Of a stretch of DNA of 64,000 nucleotides, positions 17,325-25,334 are shown piece by piece. Every line of letters starts with the position of its first letter. Within the stretch, counting starts at the first letter, position 1. This DNA comes from UBA4744 sp963707435. Its GTDB lineage: Bacteria > Actinomycetota > Acidimicrobiia > Spongiisociales > UBA4744. The notes under the pieces are model-generated. The model was not told the origin of the DNA. It made no database searches and was given only the letters and a program-made list of their open reading frames with translations. The position numbers and the translations under genes were made by a program. The stretch lies in assembly GCA_963707435.1 (NCBI GenBank), contig CAVPPF010000002.1:372001-436000 (forward strand), written 5' to 3'.

Positions 17325-18223
17325 GCACGACTACGTACGATGTCGAAGACGCCGAATTCCGCAGCCGTTCGTTCATGGACCGAGTTCTTGACCGGTGGTT
17401 CGTCAAGCTGACCGTGACGGTCATCGGCGTGGCCTGGTTGGTTCCGACTATCGGATTGCTGGTCAGTTCGTTCCGGACCCGGACCGAAATCCAAACGTCG
17501 GGGTGGTGGACCGTGCTCGGCTCGCTCTTCGAGTTCAAGCAGTGGACCATTGGCAATTACGACCAGGTCTTGAGCGCGGACGGAATGGGAAATGCCTTCC
17601 TCAACAGCCTGGCGGTGGCCATTCCTGCCACGGTGATTCCGATCACCATTGCGGCGTTCGCGGCCTACGCCTTTGCCTGGATGGAGTTCCGGGGCCGCCA
17701 GGTGCTGTTTGTGATCGTGGTCGGGTTGATGGTGGTGCCGCTCCAGATGGCGTTGATCCCGCTGCTGAAGATCTACGTGAACTTCGATCTGGCCGGTACC
17801 TATTTGGCGGTCTGGCTGGCTCATACCGGGTTCGGGTTACCACTCGCGATCTATCTGTTGCGGAACTACATCGGTTCGCTACCCAGGTCGATCATCGAGT
17901 CGGCCGCTATCGATGGGGCGTCACATTTCACGACCTTCGTTCGCCTTGTCGTGCCCCTTTCGGTGCCGGCTATCGCCTCGTTCGCCATCTTCCAGTTCCT
18001 GTGGGTCTGGAACGACTTCCTGGTTGCGCTGGTGTTCCTGGGTGGTACACCCGACGTCTCGGTGGTCACCATCAAGCTCGCCGAGCTGGTCGGCTCACGC
18101 GGTCAGGACTGGCATGTGCTGACCGCCGGTGCCTTCCTCACCATGATCCTCCCGCTGGCAGTGTTCTTCTCGCTGCAGCGGTACTTCGTGAGAGGTTTGA
18201 CGGCCGGGTCGGTCAAGGGCTAA
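17321..18223 (+). CDS. Sugar ABC transporter permease (AglG-like, MalG type)
   Basis: Second permease of the same importer, 300 residues with about six membrane segments. The EAA loop is IIESAAIDGASHFTTFVRLV. The family block FQFLWVWNDFLVALVFLGG precedes the last helices. It is coupled to the first permease by an ATGA overlap. No ATPase gene follows, although AglK normally would; the importer presumably borrows a shared MsiK-like ATPase encoded elsewhere. Confidence 0.9.
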   Translation: MSTTTYDVEDAEFRSRSFMDRVLDRWFVKLTVTVIGVAWLVPTIGLLVSSFRTRTEIQTSGWWTVLGSLFEFKQWTIGNYDQVLSADGMGNAFLNSLAVAIPATVIPITIAAFAAYAFAWMEFRGRQVLFVIVVGLMVVPLQMALIPLLKIYVNFDLAGTYLAVWLAHTGFGLPLAIYLLRNYIGSLPRSIIESAAIDGASHFTTFVRLVVPLSVPAIASFAIFQFLWVWNDFLVALVFLGGTPDVSVVTIKLAELVGSRGQDWHVLTAGAFLTMILPLAVFFSLQRYFVRGLTAGSVKG

Positions 18224-18239
18224 AACGACGGAAGGTCCA

Positions 18240-18782
18240 ATGACCAACGAAACGGGGATGTCCGAAGAAAGGACATCCCCGTCGCGTAAATGGCACGCTA
18301 TCGGGGTGGCGACCCTGGCCATGATCGTCTGTTACTCGGCCATCCTGTTCGGATTGGTCAGCGCTCTCAGCGGCGAAGGTGACGAAGGTGTAGCCCTGAT
18401 TCTGGCGATCGGCCTGGCCGGAGTGCCTGCCGTGTTCATGGTACTGGCCTTTGTTTCGCGTCATCCACGAGCTCCGTTCGCAACCATCAAGGCGATGGGG
18501 CTCTTCCTGTTGATCGGCTTCTCAGTCTCCTTGCTCGACCTCCCGGCCGGCCTGGTTGGGGGGTTCGGCGCGGGCGGCATCGTTGCGCTGAGATTGGAAA
18601 CTACCGACACGGTCCGCGCTCGGGTGTGGGCCGTGGCACTCACAACCGCCTACATCATGATCATCGGGCGAATTGTGCCGCCGATCGGTGCCCTGACGGG
18701 TTCCGTGTTTCCGTTTCTGGCCATCGGGGCGGCGGACTCGATCATGAGGAAGAGGGCCGAGAGGGCACGAAATAGTCCGTGA
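18240..18782 (+). CDS. Hypothetical multi-pass membrane protein
   Basis: 180 residues with about five hydrophobic segments (residues about 21-45, 50-73, 84-100, 104-118, 134-160) and a charged C-terminal tail (RKRAERARN). I do not recognise a family. It begins 16 bases after the permease stop and may share its transcript. The last segment, FLAIGAADSIMRKRAE, is nearly duplicated in the short ORF that follows. Position and size suggest a small membrane accessory protein, but no role can be given. Confidence 0.6.
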   Translation: MTNETGMSEERTSPSRKWHAIGVATLAMIVCYSAILFGLVSALSGEGDEGVALILAIGLAGVPAVFMVLAFVSRHPRAPFATIKAMGLFLLIGFSVSLLDLPAGLVGGFGAGGIVALRLETTDTVRARVWAVALTTAYIMIIGRIVPPIGALTGSVFPFLAIGAADSIMRKRAERARNSP

Positions 18783-18862
18783 TGGTGCTGGCCCCATTCG
18801 CCATCGGAGCGGCAGACCCGATCATGAGGAGGCGGGCCGAGGCGTTCCCGCATCGGCCGTGA
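18782..18862 (+). repeat. Tandem partial duplication of the preceding gene's 3' end, forming a 26-codon ORF
   Basis: The 81-base stretch reads MVLAPFAIGAADPIMRRRAE and six further residues, matching the upstream gene's tail FLAIGAADSIMRKRAE. It starts with TGATG at the upstream stop and ends with GTGA overlapping the next gene. It looks like a tandem duplication remnant retained as a coupling mini-ORF, or simply as debris. Confidence 0.6.
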
Positions 18863-19428
18863 ACCTGGACCGGGAAAGCTCGAAGAAGATCACCCGGAAC
18901 GGACTCGTAATGCTGCTCGCTCTGCTCGCCATCGGCTTTCTGATGAGATATCGGGCGGTACAGAGTCCCTTGTATGAATCATCTCGCGTCTACGTCGAAT
19001 CTATGGAGAATGCCTTCCGTACGCTCGAGCTGGGAACAGCGCAACCGGCCGACTACTCGGCACCCGTGGATGGGTTTACCGGGTTCCAGCTGAACGAGTC
19101 CCGGTTGTTCGGTGTAATCGGCGAGTACTCCGGACGATGTTATGTGCTGTGGGAGCGTCCCGGTATCGGCGCAGGGGCGGGTGTCCTCAATCGCGGCCTG
19201 CCCTGCGCGCCCGGCCCGCACTTGGACTTCAGCGACAGCTATGTAGACCAGGTAGTGGTGCTGACGCCAACCGCCGCCGCGACGACCACGATCGAGTGGG
19301 ATCGGCTCCTGCCCCCGTCTGGCACGCCGAGTTGGTTCATCCTCGTGATCTCGCTGCTGGTTTGGTTGGCGTTCAATTCGTTCGTGTCCATAACACTCGT
19401 CATGTATCGGCGCCGGCGCAAAACGTGA
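18859..19428 (+). CDS. Hypothetical membrane-anchored protein
   Basis: 189 residues: a membrane helix near residues 14-32, an external middle part of about 125 residues containing Cys pairs (GRCYVLWERPG, LPCAPGPH), and a second membrane helix near 158-180 followed by the basic tail YRRRRKT. The GTG start at 18859 overlaps the mini-ORF stop. The two cysteines could form an extracellular disulfide. No family is recognised. The topology suggests both termini inside and the middle outside. Confidence 0.55.
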   Translation: MNLDRESSKKITRNGLVMLLALLAIGFLMRYRAVQSPLYESSRVYVESMENAFRTLELGTAQPADYSAPVDGFTGFQLNESRLFGVIGEYSGRCYVLWERPGIGAGAGVLNRGLPCAPGPHLDFSDSYVDQVVVLTPTAAATTTIEWDRLLPPSGTPSWFILVISLLVWLAFNSFVSITLVMYRRRRKT

Positions 19429-19546
19429 TCGCTCCGCGAGGTTAGGGATCTCCAATTCCCGTCGGGTCGCCCTGAACGTAGCAGGGCGCTCAAGCTGCCT
19501 TCGACCCCTGAAACCCTTGACGCACTCCCCATCTACACTCGCAGCA

Positions 19547-21316
19547 ATGGCCTTTCAGAGAGATGACATCGAGCGGGTTCGCCACGCCACCAACATTGTC
19601 GAGTTGCTCGAGGGCGTGACGACCGTCAAAAAGCGTGGGCGCACGTTCACGGCCATCTGTCCGTTCCACCAGGAGAAGACGCCTTCGCTTTCGATCGACG
19701 TGGCCCAGGGCCTCTATCACTGTTTTGGCTGTCAGGCCGGCGGCGATGTCTTCAAGTTCGTCCAGGAAACCCAGGGTCTCGACTTCTCCGAGGCGGTTGA
19801 GCAACTGGCCGCCAGGGCCGGCATACCCCTGCAGCGCGACCCGGAGGCGATCAAGCGCAAAGGGGAGCGGGAAGGGCTGATCGAAGCGACCCGGGCCGCC
19901 GTCGACTTCTACCAGGGACGACTCAAGACGGGTCCCGACGCCGGGGCAGCGCGGTCCTACCTGCGCAGCCGCGGCTACGACGTCGCAGTGATCGATCGCT
20001 TCCAACTCGGCTACTCGCCCGGCGGAGACGTGTGGGACGCTCTGGTGACCCACCTCCGGGATCGGGGGGTTTCGGAGAAGGTCCTGATCGGTGCCGGATT
20101 GGCGGCCCGCACCAGTCACGGTCGTCTCCGGGACTGGTTCCGGGGTCGGATCATGTTCCCGATCTTCGATCTGCGGGGTGACCCGGTCGGGTTCGGAGCC
20201 CGGATCCTGGAAGGCGACGGACCGAAGTACCTCAATTCGCCTGAAACCCGCATCTACCAGAAAGCCCGGCTGCTCTACGGGTTGAACTGGGCGAAGTCGG
20301 ACATCGCCCGGGCCGGGTACTCCCTGGTTGTCGAGGGGTATACGGACGTTATCGGTCTCCATCTCGCCGGCTTGTCCCAGGCCGTTGCCACGTGCGGAAC
20401 GGCTCTGGGGGAGGAGCATTTCGACCTCTTGCGGAGGTTCGCCGAACGGGTAGTGCTGGCGTTTGATGCCGATCAGGCGGGAGCCGGCGCCGCCATTCGC
20501 GGCGACGAGCTGGAAATCCCGGTCAAGCTCAACCTCGACTTAAGAGTCGCGGTCATGCCGGAGGGCAAGGACCCGGCCGACCTGGTGGCGTCCGGAGATA
20601 CGGAGGTCATGCAGGCCGCCGTTGCCGAATCGATGCCGCTGCTGCAGTTCCGGTTGCTGAGGGAGTTGGAGCGATTCGATCTCTCCGAGCCGGAAGGCCG
20701 GGCGCGGGCGGTCCGCGAGACGGCTCAGTTGATCGCTCGCCAGCAGGACCATCTGGTTCGACGCGAGTACGCCAGGTTTGTGGCGCGCCGCGTCGGTACC
20801 GATTTCGACGCAGTCATGGCAGAGATCAGGGGAGGTTCCACCCGTCGCCGGCCCGAGCCTGCTGCGCCGCAACTAGAACCGCGTCGTCGCAGCGGGGTCG
20901 AACGGGCCGAACGGGAACTACTGCGCGCCTTGCTCGCCAACGACGCGCGGCTGTCCGAAGTGGAGGTCGATGCGGGCATGTTCATGGACGATGTGTTCCG
21001 CGACGCCTATCAGTTGCTGGCGCCCGCCATCAGCGGACTGCCTCCCGGCGAGCCGCCCGACCTTGCCGCTCTGATCGGTGAAGGCGACACCGGGGCGCCC
21101 GCCCTCCTGCGAGCTCTGGCTCTGGATGCCCTACCCATCAGCGACCCGGTTGCGCTGGTGGACCGGCTGCGCGCGTGGCGCATCGAGCGAGATATTGCCG
21201 AATTGCGGCGGGTCCTCGATCAGACCGACCCGGCGGAAGAACCGCAAACCTATTCCGCGATGTTCGAACAGTTGATAGGTTTGGAGCGGAAGAAGCGTGA
21301 ACTAGGGGACCGGTAG
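19547..21316 (+). CDS. dnaG: DNA primase
   Basis: Makes RNA primers for replication. The N-terminal CHC2 zinc finger is C38-H41-C59-C62 (CPFHQEKTPS ... YHCFGCQAGGD). The TOPRIM core has VVEGYTDVIGLH and DADQAG. The C-terminal DnaB-binding part is long and divergent, after a basic linker (RRRPEPAA). The ATG at 19547 gives the standard N-terminus; an upstream in-frame TTG (19517) is less likely. At 589 residues it has normal length. It is followed after eight bases by rpoD, the usual macromolecular-synthesis pairing. Confidence 0.96.
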   Translation: MAFQRDDIERVRHATNIVELLEGVTTVKKRGRTFTAICPFHQEKTPSLSIDVAQGLYHCFGCQAGGDVFKFVQETQGLDFSEAVEQLAARAGIPLQRDPEAIKRKGEREGLIEATRAAVDFYQGRLKTGPDAGAARSYLRSRGYDVAVIDRFQLGYSPGGDVWDALVTHLRDRGVSEKVLIGAGLAARTSHGRLRDWFRGRIMFPIFDLRGDPVGFGARILEGDGPKYLNSPETRIYQKARLLYGLNWAKSDIARAGYSLVVEGYTDVIGLHLAGLSQAVATCGTALGEEHFDLLRRFAERVVLAFDADQAGAGAAIRGDELEIPVKLNLDLRVAVMPEGKDPADLVASGDTEVMQAAVAESMPLLQFRLLRELERFDLSEPEGRARAVRETAQLIARQQDHLVRREYARFVARRVGTDFDAVMAEIRGGSTRRRPEPAAPQLEPRRRSGVERAERELLRALLANDARLSEVEVDAGMFMDDVFRDAYQLLAPAISGLPPGEPPDLAALIGEGDTGAPALLRALALDALPISDPVALVDRLRAWRIERDIAELRRVLDQTDPAEEPQTYSAMFEQLIGLERKKRELGDR

Positions 21317-21324
21317 GGCACCGA

Positions 21325-22464
21325 ATGTCAAAACAAGCGAAGACCGTTGAGGTCCTGGTTTCGCGTGCCCAGCAGCGCGGGTTCCTGACCGTCGCCGAAA
21401 TCCAGCAAGAGCTGTTGGAAGCGGAAGCGCTCGCAGATTCGTTTGAAGAAGTCTTTGATCAGCTCCGGAGCCTCAAGGTTCGCATCGAGGAGGACGGGCC
21501 CGACGCCCTGGACGCTGCCCCGATGGCGGCAGACGAGCTGGTGGCGGTATCGGATCCGGTTCGCATGTACCTGCAGGAGATCGGCCGTGTGTCGTTGTTG
21601 ACTCCTCAACAGGAAGTGGAACTGGCGATGCAGAACGAAGCGGGGACCCGGGCCGTCGCCAAGCTGGCGGCGGAACCTCCGGCCGTGCTGAGTGCAGAGG
21701 ACAAGACCATCCTCGAGCTGACCGTCCGCAATGGCGAGGCCGCCCAGCGCCGCTTGGTCGAAGCGAACCTCCGCCTGGTGGTTTCGATAGCCAAGAAGTA
21801 CGTGGGTCGCGGCATGCCGCTGCTGGACCTGATCCAGGAAGGCAACCTCGGTTTGATGCGGGCGGTCGACAAATTCGACTATCGCAAGGGCTTCAAGTTC
21901 TCTACCTACGCAACCTGGTGGATCCGTCAGTCGGTGACCCGGGCCCTGGCCGATCAGGCGCGAACCATACGCGTCCCGGTCCACATGGTGGAGACGATCA
22001 ACCGGCTGGCGCAGGTGCAGCGGGCGTTGATGCAGGATCTCGGCCGTGAGCCGACCATCGATGAGATTGCCGCCGAGATGGAGGTCGAGCCCGGCAAGGT
22101 GACCGAGTTGCGACAGATCGCTCAGGATCCCGTTTCGTTGGAAACCCCACTGGGCGAAGAGGAAGACTCAACCCTGGGCGATTTCGTGGAGGACACCGAA
22201 GCGGTCGTGCCGGTCGAGGCGGCGGCCTTCAAGCTCCTGCAGGAGTACGTGGCTCGGGCCCTCGAAGACCTGAACGAGCGCGAACGGCAGGTCATCATCA
22301 TGCGGTTCGGGCTCGACGACGGCAAGGTCCGCACCCTGGAGGAAGTGGGAAACCACTTCGAGGTGACCCGGGAGCGGATCCGTCAACTGGAGACCAAGGC
22401 CCTCGCCAAGCTGCGCCATCCGGCCCGCTCCAAGCGCCTCGAGGGATTCCTCGGAGAAGCCTGA
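21325..22464 (+). CDS. rpoD: Primary RNA polymerase sigma factor (RpoD/SigA)
   Basis: Housekeeping sigma-70 factor. Region 1.1-like residues 1-50, then region 1.2 (DPVRMYLQEIGRVSLL), region 2 (NLRLVVSIAKKYVGRGM, GFKFSTYATWWIRQSVTRAL quoted in parts), region 3 (IRVPVHMVETIN) and region 4 (LNERERQVIIMRFGL, VTRERIRQLETKAL). The length of 379 residues is short, with only a small non-conserved region. It is the only sigma factor in the window, adjacent to dnaG, and most likely reads the TAnnnT-type -10 boxes noted elsewhere here. Confidence 0.96.
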   Translation: MSKQAKTVEVLVSRAQQRGFLTVAEIQQELLEAEALADSFEEVFDQLRSLKVRIEEDGPDALDAAPMAADELVAVSDPVRMYLQEIGRVSLLTPQQEVELAMQNEAGTRAVAKLAAEPPAVLSAEDKTILELTVRNGEAAQRRLVEANLRLVVSIAKKYVGRGMPLLDLIQEGNLGLMRAVDKFDYRKGFKFSTYATWWIRQSVTRALADQARTIRVPVHMVETINRLAQVQRALMQDLGREPTIDEIAAEMEVEPGKVTELRQIAQDPVSLETPLGEEEDSTLGDFVEDTEAVVPVEAAAFKLLQEYVARALEDLNERERQVIIMRFGLDDGKVRTLEEVGNHFEVTRERIRQLETKALAKLRHPARSKRLEGFLGEA

Positions 22465-22467
22465 GTC

Positions 22468-22680
22468 CTATTTATCGACCACCGACCGGATCCGCTCGGA
22501 CGCGGCCGTCATTCCGTTGCCCAGGTACTCCTTGCCGGCTTCGGTGGCCCGCTGCACCGTATCGGTTCCCATGAGCTTCTTGAACGCCCGTACGATCTGC
22601 TCGTAGCGTTCCTTGCCTGCCCGGGTCCCGAGTACGTAGCCGGCGACGAACCCCAGGATCATGCCGAATCGGAACCTCAT
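22468..22680 (-). CDS. YtxH-domain small membrane protein
   Basis: 70 residues: a Gly-rich N-terminal membrane helix (FGMILGFVAGYVLGTRAG) followed by an amphipathic, charged helix, the pattern of YtxH-like general-stress or envelope proteins. The start was taken at ATG for MRFRFG; reading further upstream would run antisense through the tRNA gene and is not credible. It converges on rpoD with a three-base gap. Function is not known beyond the family label. Confidence 0.7.
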   Translation of the reverse strand: MRFRFGMILGFVAGYVLGTRAGKERYEQIVRAFKKLMGTDTVQRATEAGKEYLGNGMTAASERIRSVVDK

Positions 22681-22729
22681 ATCGTCTCCCCACTGGTCGC
22701 ATCTTGAATATCCGATTCTGGCACACGGT

Positions 22730-22737
22730 GGTACCAT
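22730..22737 (+). promoter_or_regulatory. Candidate -10 box of the tRNA-Asn promoter
   Basis: GGTACCAT sits 19 bases before the tRNA 5' end. The same octamer, followed by C, occurs upstream of recO (11615) and of the BldD-like gene (2203). TACCAT fits the TAnnnT form of actinobacterial -10 elements. No convincing -35 is seen at 17 bp. Confidence 0.4.
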
Positions 22738-22755
22738 CTCGTGCTCGAAACCCCT

Positions 22756-22831
22756 TCCGGGGTAGCTCAATTGGCAGAGCGCCGGACTGTTAATCCGTAG
22801 GTTGTGAGTTCGAGTCTCACCCCCGGAGCCA
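22756..22831 (+). tRNA. tRNA-Asn (GTT)
   Basis: Complete cloverleaf. Acceptor TCCGGGG pairs with CCCCGGA, the D arm is GTAGCTCAATTGGCAGAGC, and the anticodon loop CTGTTAA has GTT at 22789-22791. The T arm contains GTGAGTTCGAGTCTCAC. The 3' CCA is encoded (22829-22831). A hairpin terminator follows immediately. Its 3' half is duplicated in decayed form at 44.7 kb. Confidence 0.96.
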
Positions 22832-22889
22832 TCAAAACCCCTGTGAATACGGGGGTTTTGGCTTCTGTGAGACAGGTCGATCGACATCG
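22785..22889 (+). repeat. Left copy of a 105-bp direct repeat (tRNA-Asn 3' half plus downstream hairpin)
   Basis: Runs from GACTGTTAATCC in the anticodon arm to GACATCG. A collinear, ungapped-length relative lies at 44669-44773 and shares blocks such as GTGAATA, TTTGGCTTCT and CAGGTC. tRNA 3' ends are usual integration targets, so this is a candidate attL. I found no integrase in between. Confidence 0.7.
22833..22862 (+). terminator. Terminator of tRNA-Asn
   Basis: AAAACCCC ... GGGGTTTT arms (within 22834-22860) surround a loop of about ten bases directly after the CCA end; the right arm ends in TTTT. Typical intrinsic terminator. Confidence 0.75.
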
Positions 22890-23023
22890 CAAAGGCGCCC
22901 TGAGGACGCGATCTGGTCACAAAATGGGCAATCAGGTGGCCCCCATCACTTCCGACAGGACACGTTCAGGTCAAGACCAGAACGACGTTTGGTGAGGATC
23001 TCTGCAACATGTGGCTCTCCGGG

Positions 23024-23809
23024 TTATATGGACGGGATCAGGCCGCCGTCGACGCGCAGAACGGACCCTGTTATGTAGGAGGCCGCGGTGCTCGCAAGGA
23101 ATGCCACAGCTGCGCCGTACTCGTCGGGCTCGCCGTAGCGGCGCATCGGGATGGTGGCCGTGCTGGCAGCCGTAATCTCCTCAACCGTCTTTCCTTCCCG
23201 CTGGGCCCGGGCCTCGTCAAGCTGGCGGATTCGCCCTGTAGCGATTCGGCCTGGAACCACAATATTCACAGTAACGCCATTGGCGGCGACCTCGCCTGCC
23301 AGGGTCTTGGACCAGCCGAGCAAGGACATGCGTAGGGCGTTGGATAGTCCAAGATTCGGAATTGGCGTCACAACGCCAGATGAAGCGCTGGTAATCACCC
23401 GCCCAAAGCCTCGCGCCACCATCGCAGGAAGCAAAAGATCGGTCAGGTGGATGACGCCAAGCACCATGGAATGGAAGTGTTCGCTCCACAGGCTGGGCTC
23501 GACGCCGGCGGCTGAGGTTGGCGGCGGACCCCCGGTTAGGTTGACGAGAATCTCGATCTCATCTTGGTTGGCACGGATCTCCTCCAGCAACCCTTTGAAT
23601 GAGCCGAGCTCACCGATATCCATTTGCACAGGGAAGGCGTCGCCCCCGCGAGCAGTAACTGCCTCAGCCACCGAGGCCGCGGCGCCCGCGTTGAGATCCG
23701 CTACTGCTACCCGCGCCCCTTCTGAAGCGAGCGCGTGACTAATAGCGCTACCGAGTCCCCCTCCGCCCCCAACCACTAGGGCGCTTCGTCCCTCTATGCC
23801 TAGATCCAT
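23024..23809 (-). CDS. SDR-family protein lacking the usual catalytic Tyr and Lys
   Basis: 261 residues with a Rossmann fold of the short-chain dehydrogenase type. The nucleotide loop is VVGGGGGLG. Where SDRs have YxxxK, this one has NLGLSNALRM, so Tyr is Leu and Lys is Asn. This matches a known SDR subgroup (FabG-like proteins with an imperfect tetrad, cd05344 from memory), so it is not sequence damage. The C-terminus TGSVLRVDGGLIPSI is standard. It lies downstream of the DapA-like gene on the same strand and may share its transcript. Substrate is unknown. Confidence 0.85.
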   Translation of the reverse strand: MDLGIEGRSALVVGGGGGLGSAISHALASEGARVAVADLNAGAAASVAEAVTARGGDAFPVQMDIGELGSFKGLLEEIRANQDEIEILVNLTGGPPPTSAAGVEPSLWSEHFHSMVLGVIHLTDLLLPAMVARGFGRVITSASSGVVTPIPNLGLSNALRMSLLGWSKTLAGEVAANGVTVNIVVPGRIATGRIRQLDEARAQREGKTVEEITAASTATIPMRRYGEPDEYGAAVAFLASTAASYITGSVLRVDGGLIPSI

Positions 23810-24164
23810 GGATATCTTCTCCAGTCGCTCAGGAGCCCACGGCTGAGTCCCCCTCCGTTATTGTCTTCGGCTCATGACGGACAAGACCGTGATGCAACCC
23901 AGTGCGGGATTCTACTTTCGGAACCCTCTCGATGATCCTGGTCGAATCCGTGACATCGGAGCTGGTCCCAACGGTGTGGACGATCTTGGTGACGCATGGT
24001 CGACCCGCATCTTCACGAGCGTCCGGCCGAGCCGAGCATTGGCCAACGCCGCAAATACGTGGCTCAAGAAAGCTAACGTCACAGCGAGCAATTGGCCATA
24101 TGTCAAACCGCGGTCGTAAACAGAATGACACCAGACCTGGAAGCGTAGCCGAGCCGTCAGGAAG
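23810..24164. other. 355-bp gap without a supported gene
   Basis: Lies between two minus-strand genes. Several short overlapping ORFs (up to 100 codons) exist on both strands, but none shows a family signature or a convincing ribosome binding site. It may hold the SDR promoter. No clear hairpin was seen. Confidence 0.5.
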
Positions 24165-25064
24165 TCACGGTGTGAATTCATAGCCTTTTTGGCGTAAGTG
24201 TTCGACGATTCGCCACAGTTGGATGAGCGTCTCGGCGTCGGCCGTTGGACCAGGATGCCGCACCATTGCTGTGCTGAAGATACCTCGTCTGACCAGAATC
24301 TCTTTGCGGAGGTGGACCCCGATTCCTGGTTGGAACTCGAAACGGTTCAGGGGCAGGAAGTCGTAGAACAGATGAGCCGCTCCATCGACATCTCCGGTGC
24401 TGTGGCGGCGAAATAGCTCTACCAATAGCTCCGGGTACGCGAAGCCGGTCATGATTCCGACCGCTCCGCTTTCGAGCTCCTCGAAAGCGTACAGCCCGCC
24501 ATATGCACCGAAGATCTTCAGGTCGGGTCCAGTGATGGACCAGACTTTCCTCATCTTCTGTGGGGTCGGGGGTTCTTCAAGCTTGATATACCGGATGCCT
24601 TCTGCAGAGCTCCACACGTCGGCCAGGAGCTCTGGTGTCATTATGATCCCTGTATTCGCGGGGAAGTCGTGCACGATAATGGGGACCTTGACAGCTTCGG
24701 CTACTCGCTCGAAATAACCGACCAGCGCATGATCGACTTGCACAGGAGGCGGCCCAACAAGCAACGCGTCGGCACCGAGCTGCTCTGCTTGGAGCGCCAA
24801 CCCGATGGCCGGGTCGGTGGCGGCTGCGCGGACGCCGACAACCAAGCCGAGGCTCTCTGGCAGAGCTGCCTTGAACGCTGCAATCGCCTCGACTCGTTCA
24901 TGCACGGTTAGCTTGTGCCCTTCACCGAGTGCGCCGAGCACTGTGATGCCGTTCACTCCTTTCTCACCCATGAAGACAGCTAAGCGCTGAATGCTGTCGA
25001 GATCGAGAGCACCTTTCCTGTCAAAGGGTGTGGGTACGACCGGGTAGATGCCCTTGAGTTCCAT
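24165..25064 (-). CDS. DapA-family (dihydrodipicolinate synthase/N-acetylneuraminate lyase) aldolase
   Basis: 299-residue class I aldolase with a TIM barrel. The opening IYPVVPTPFD, the GALGE loop (GxxGE is usual) and the Schiff-base lysine in YIKLEEPP are present. The Tyr that true DapA has in YNxP is replaced (VHDFPANTG), so it is probably not lysine-pathway DapA but a pyruvate- or keto-acid-dependent aldolase/dehydratase of catabolism. It is divergent from the peptide-binding protein gene, which suggests shared control from the 270-bp space between them. The start is ATG with AAGGAGAT upstream. Confidence 0.85.
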   Translation of the reverse strand: MELKGIYPVVPTPFDRKGALDLDSIQRLAVFMGEKGVNGITVLGALGEGHKLTVHERVEAIAAFKAALPESLGLVVGVRAAATDPAIGLALQAEQLGADALLVGPPPVQVDHALVGYFERVAEAVKVPIIVHDFPANTGIIMTPELLADVWSSAEGIRYIKLEEPPTPQKMRKVWSITGPDLKIFGAYGGLYAFEELESGAVGIMTGFAYPELLVELFRRHSTGDVDGAAHLFYDFLPLNRFEFQPGIGVHLRKEILVRRGIFSTAMVRHPGPTADAETLIQLWRIVEHLRQKGYEFTP

Positions 25065-25334
25065 AGTGCCATCTCCTTTGAGGCTTGTCCGTGTCCCTCA
25101 GTCAATTGTGCCGGATCATGCCGTCAATGCAGTCGACTGAAGCTCCCTGGGTGTCTTGGAGGTTTTGACGTTCCGAAGTTTGCTGGAGCCTGCTTGCTTG
25201 ACTCGGGAGTGCGATGGGTGGGTTGCGTTGGAAGATTCTCTCGCGTTCGATCGGGGTTCGCGTCCCAGTTGGGTCGACGTCGGCGGGTGCCATTTGATAG
25301 ATTGACCCCCAAGTCGATTCTTAGGGAGGGAATA

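Noticed and set aside
22468..22920. A 150-residue minus-strand protein reading through the tRNA
   Set aside because: Its first 80 codons are antisense to the tRNA-Asn gene and its terminator; only the last 70 codons from ATG 22680 resemble a real protein (YtxH-like).
23024..23809. Loss of SDR catalytic residues as sequence damage
   Set aside because: LGLSN in place of YxxxK is shared by a known FabG-like SDR subgroup, so it is normal for the subgroup and not a novelty.
24165..25064. Dihydrodipicolinate synthase of the lysine pathway
   Set aside because: The Schiff-base lysine is present but the YNxP tyrosine motif is not, and the neighbours are catabolic; only family-level naming is safe.
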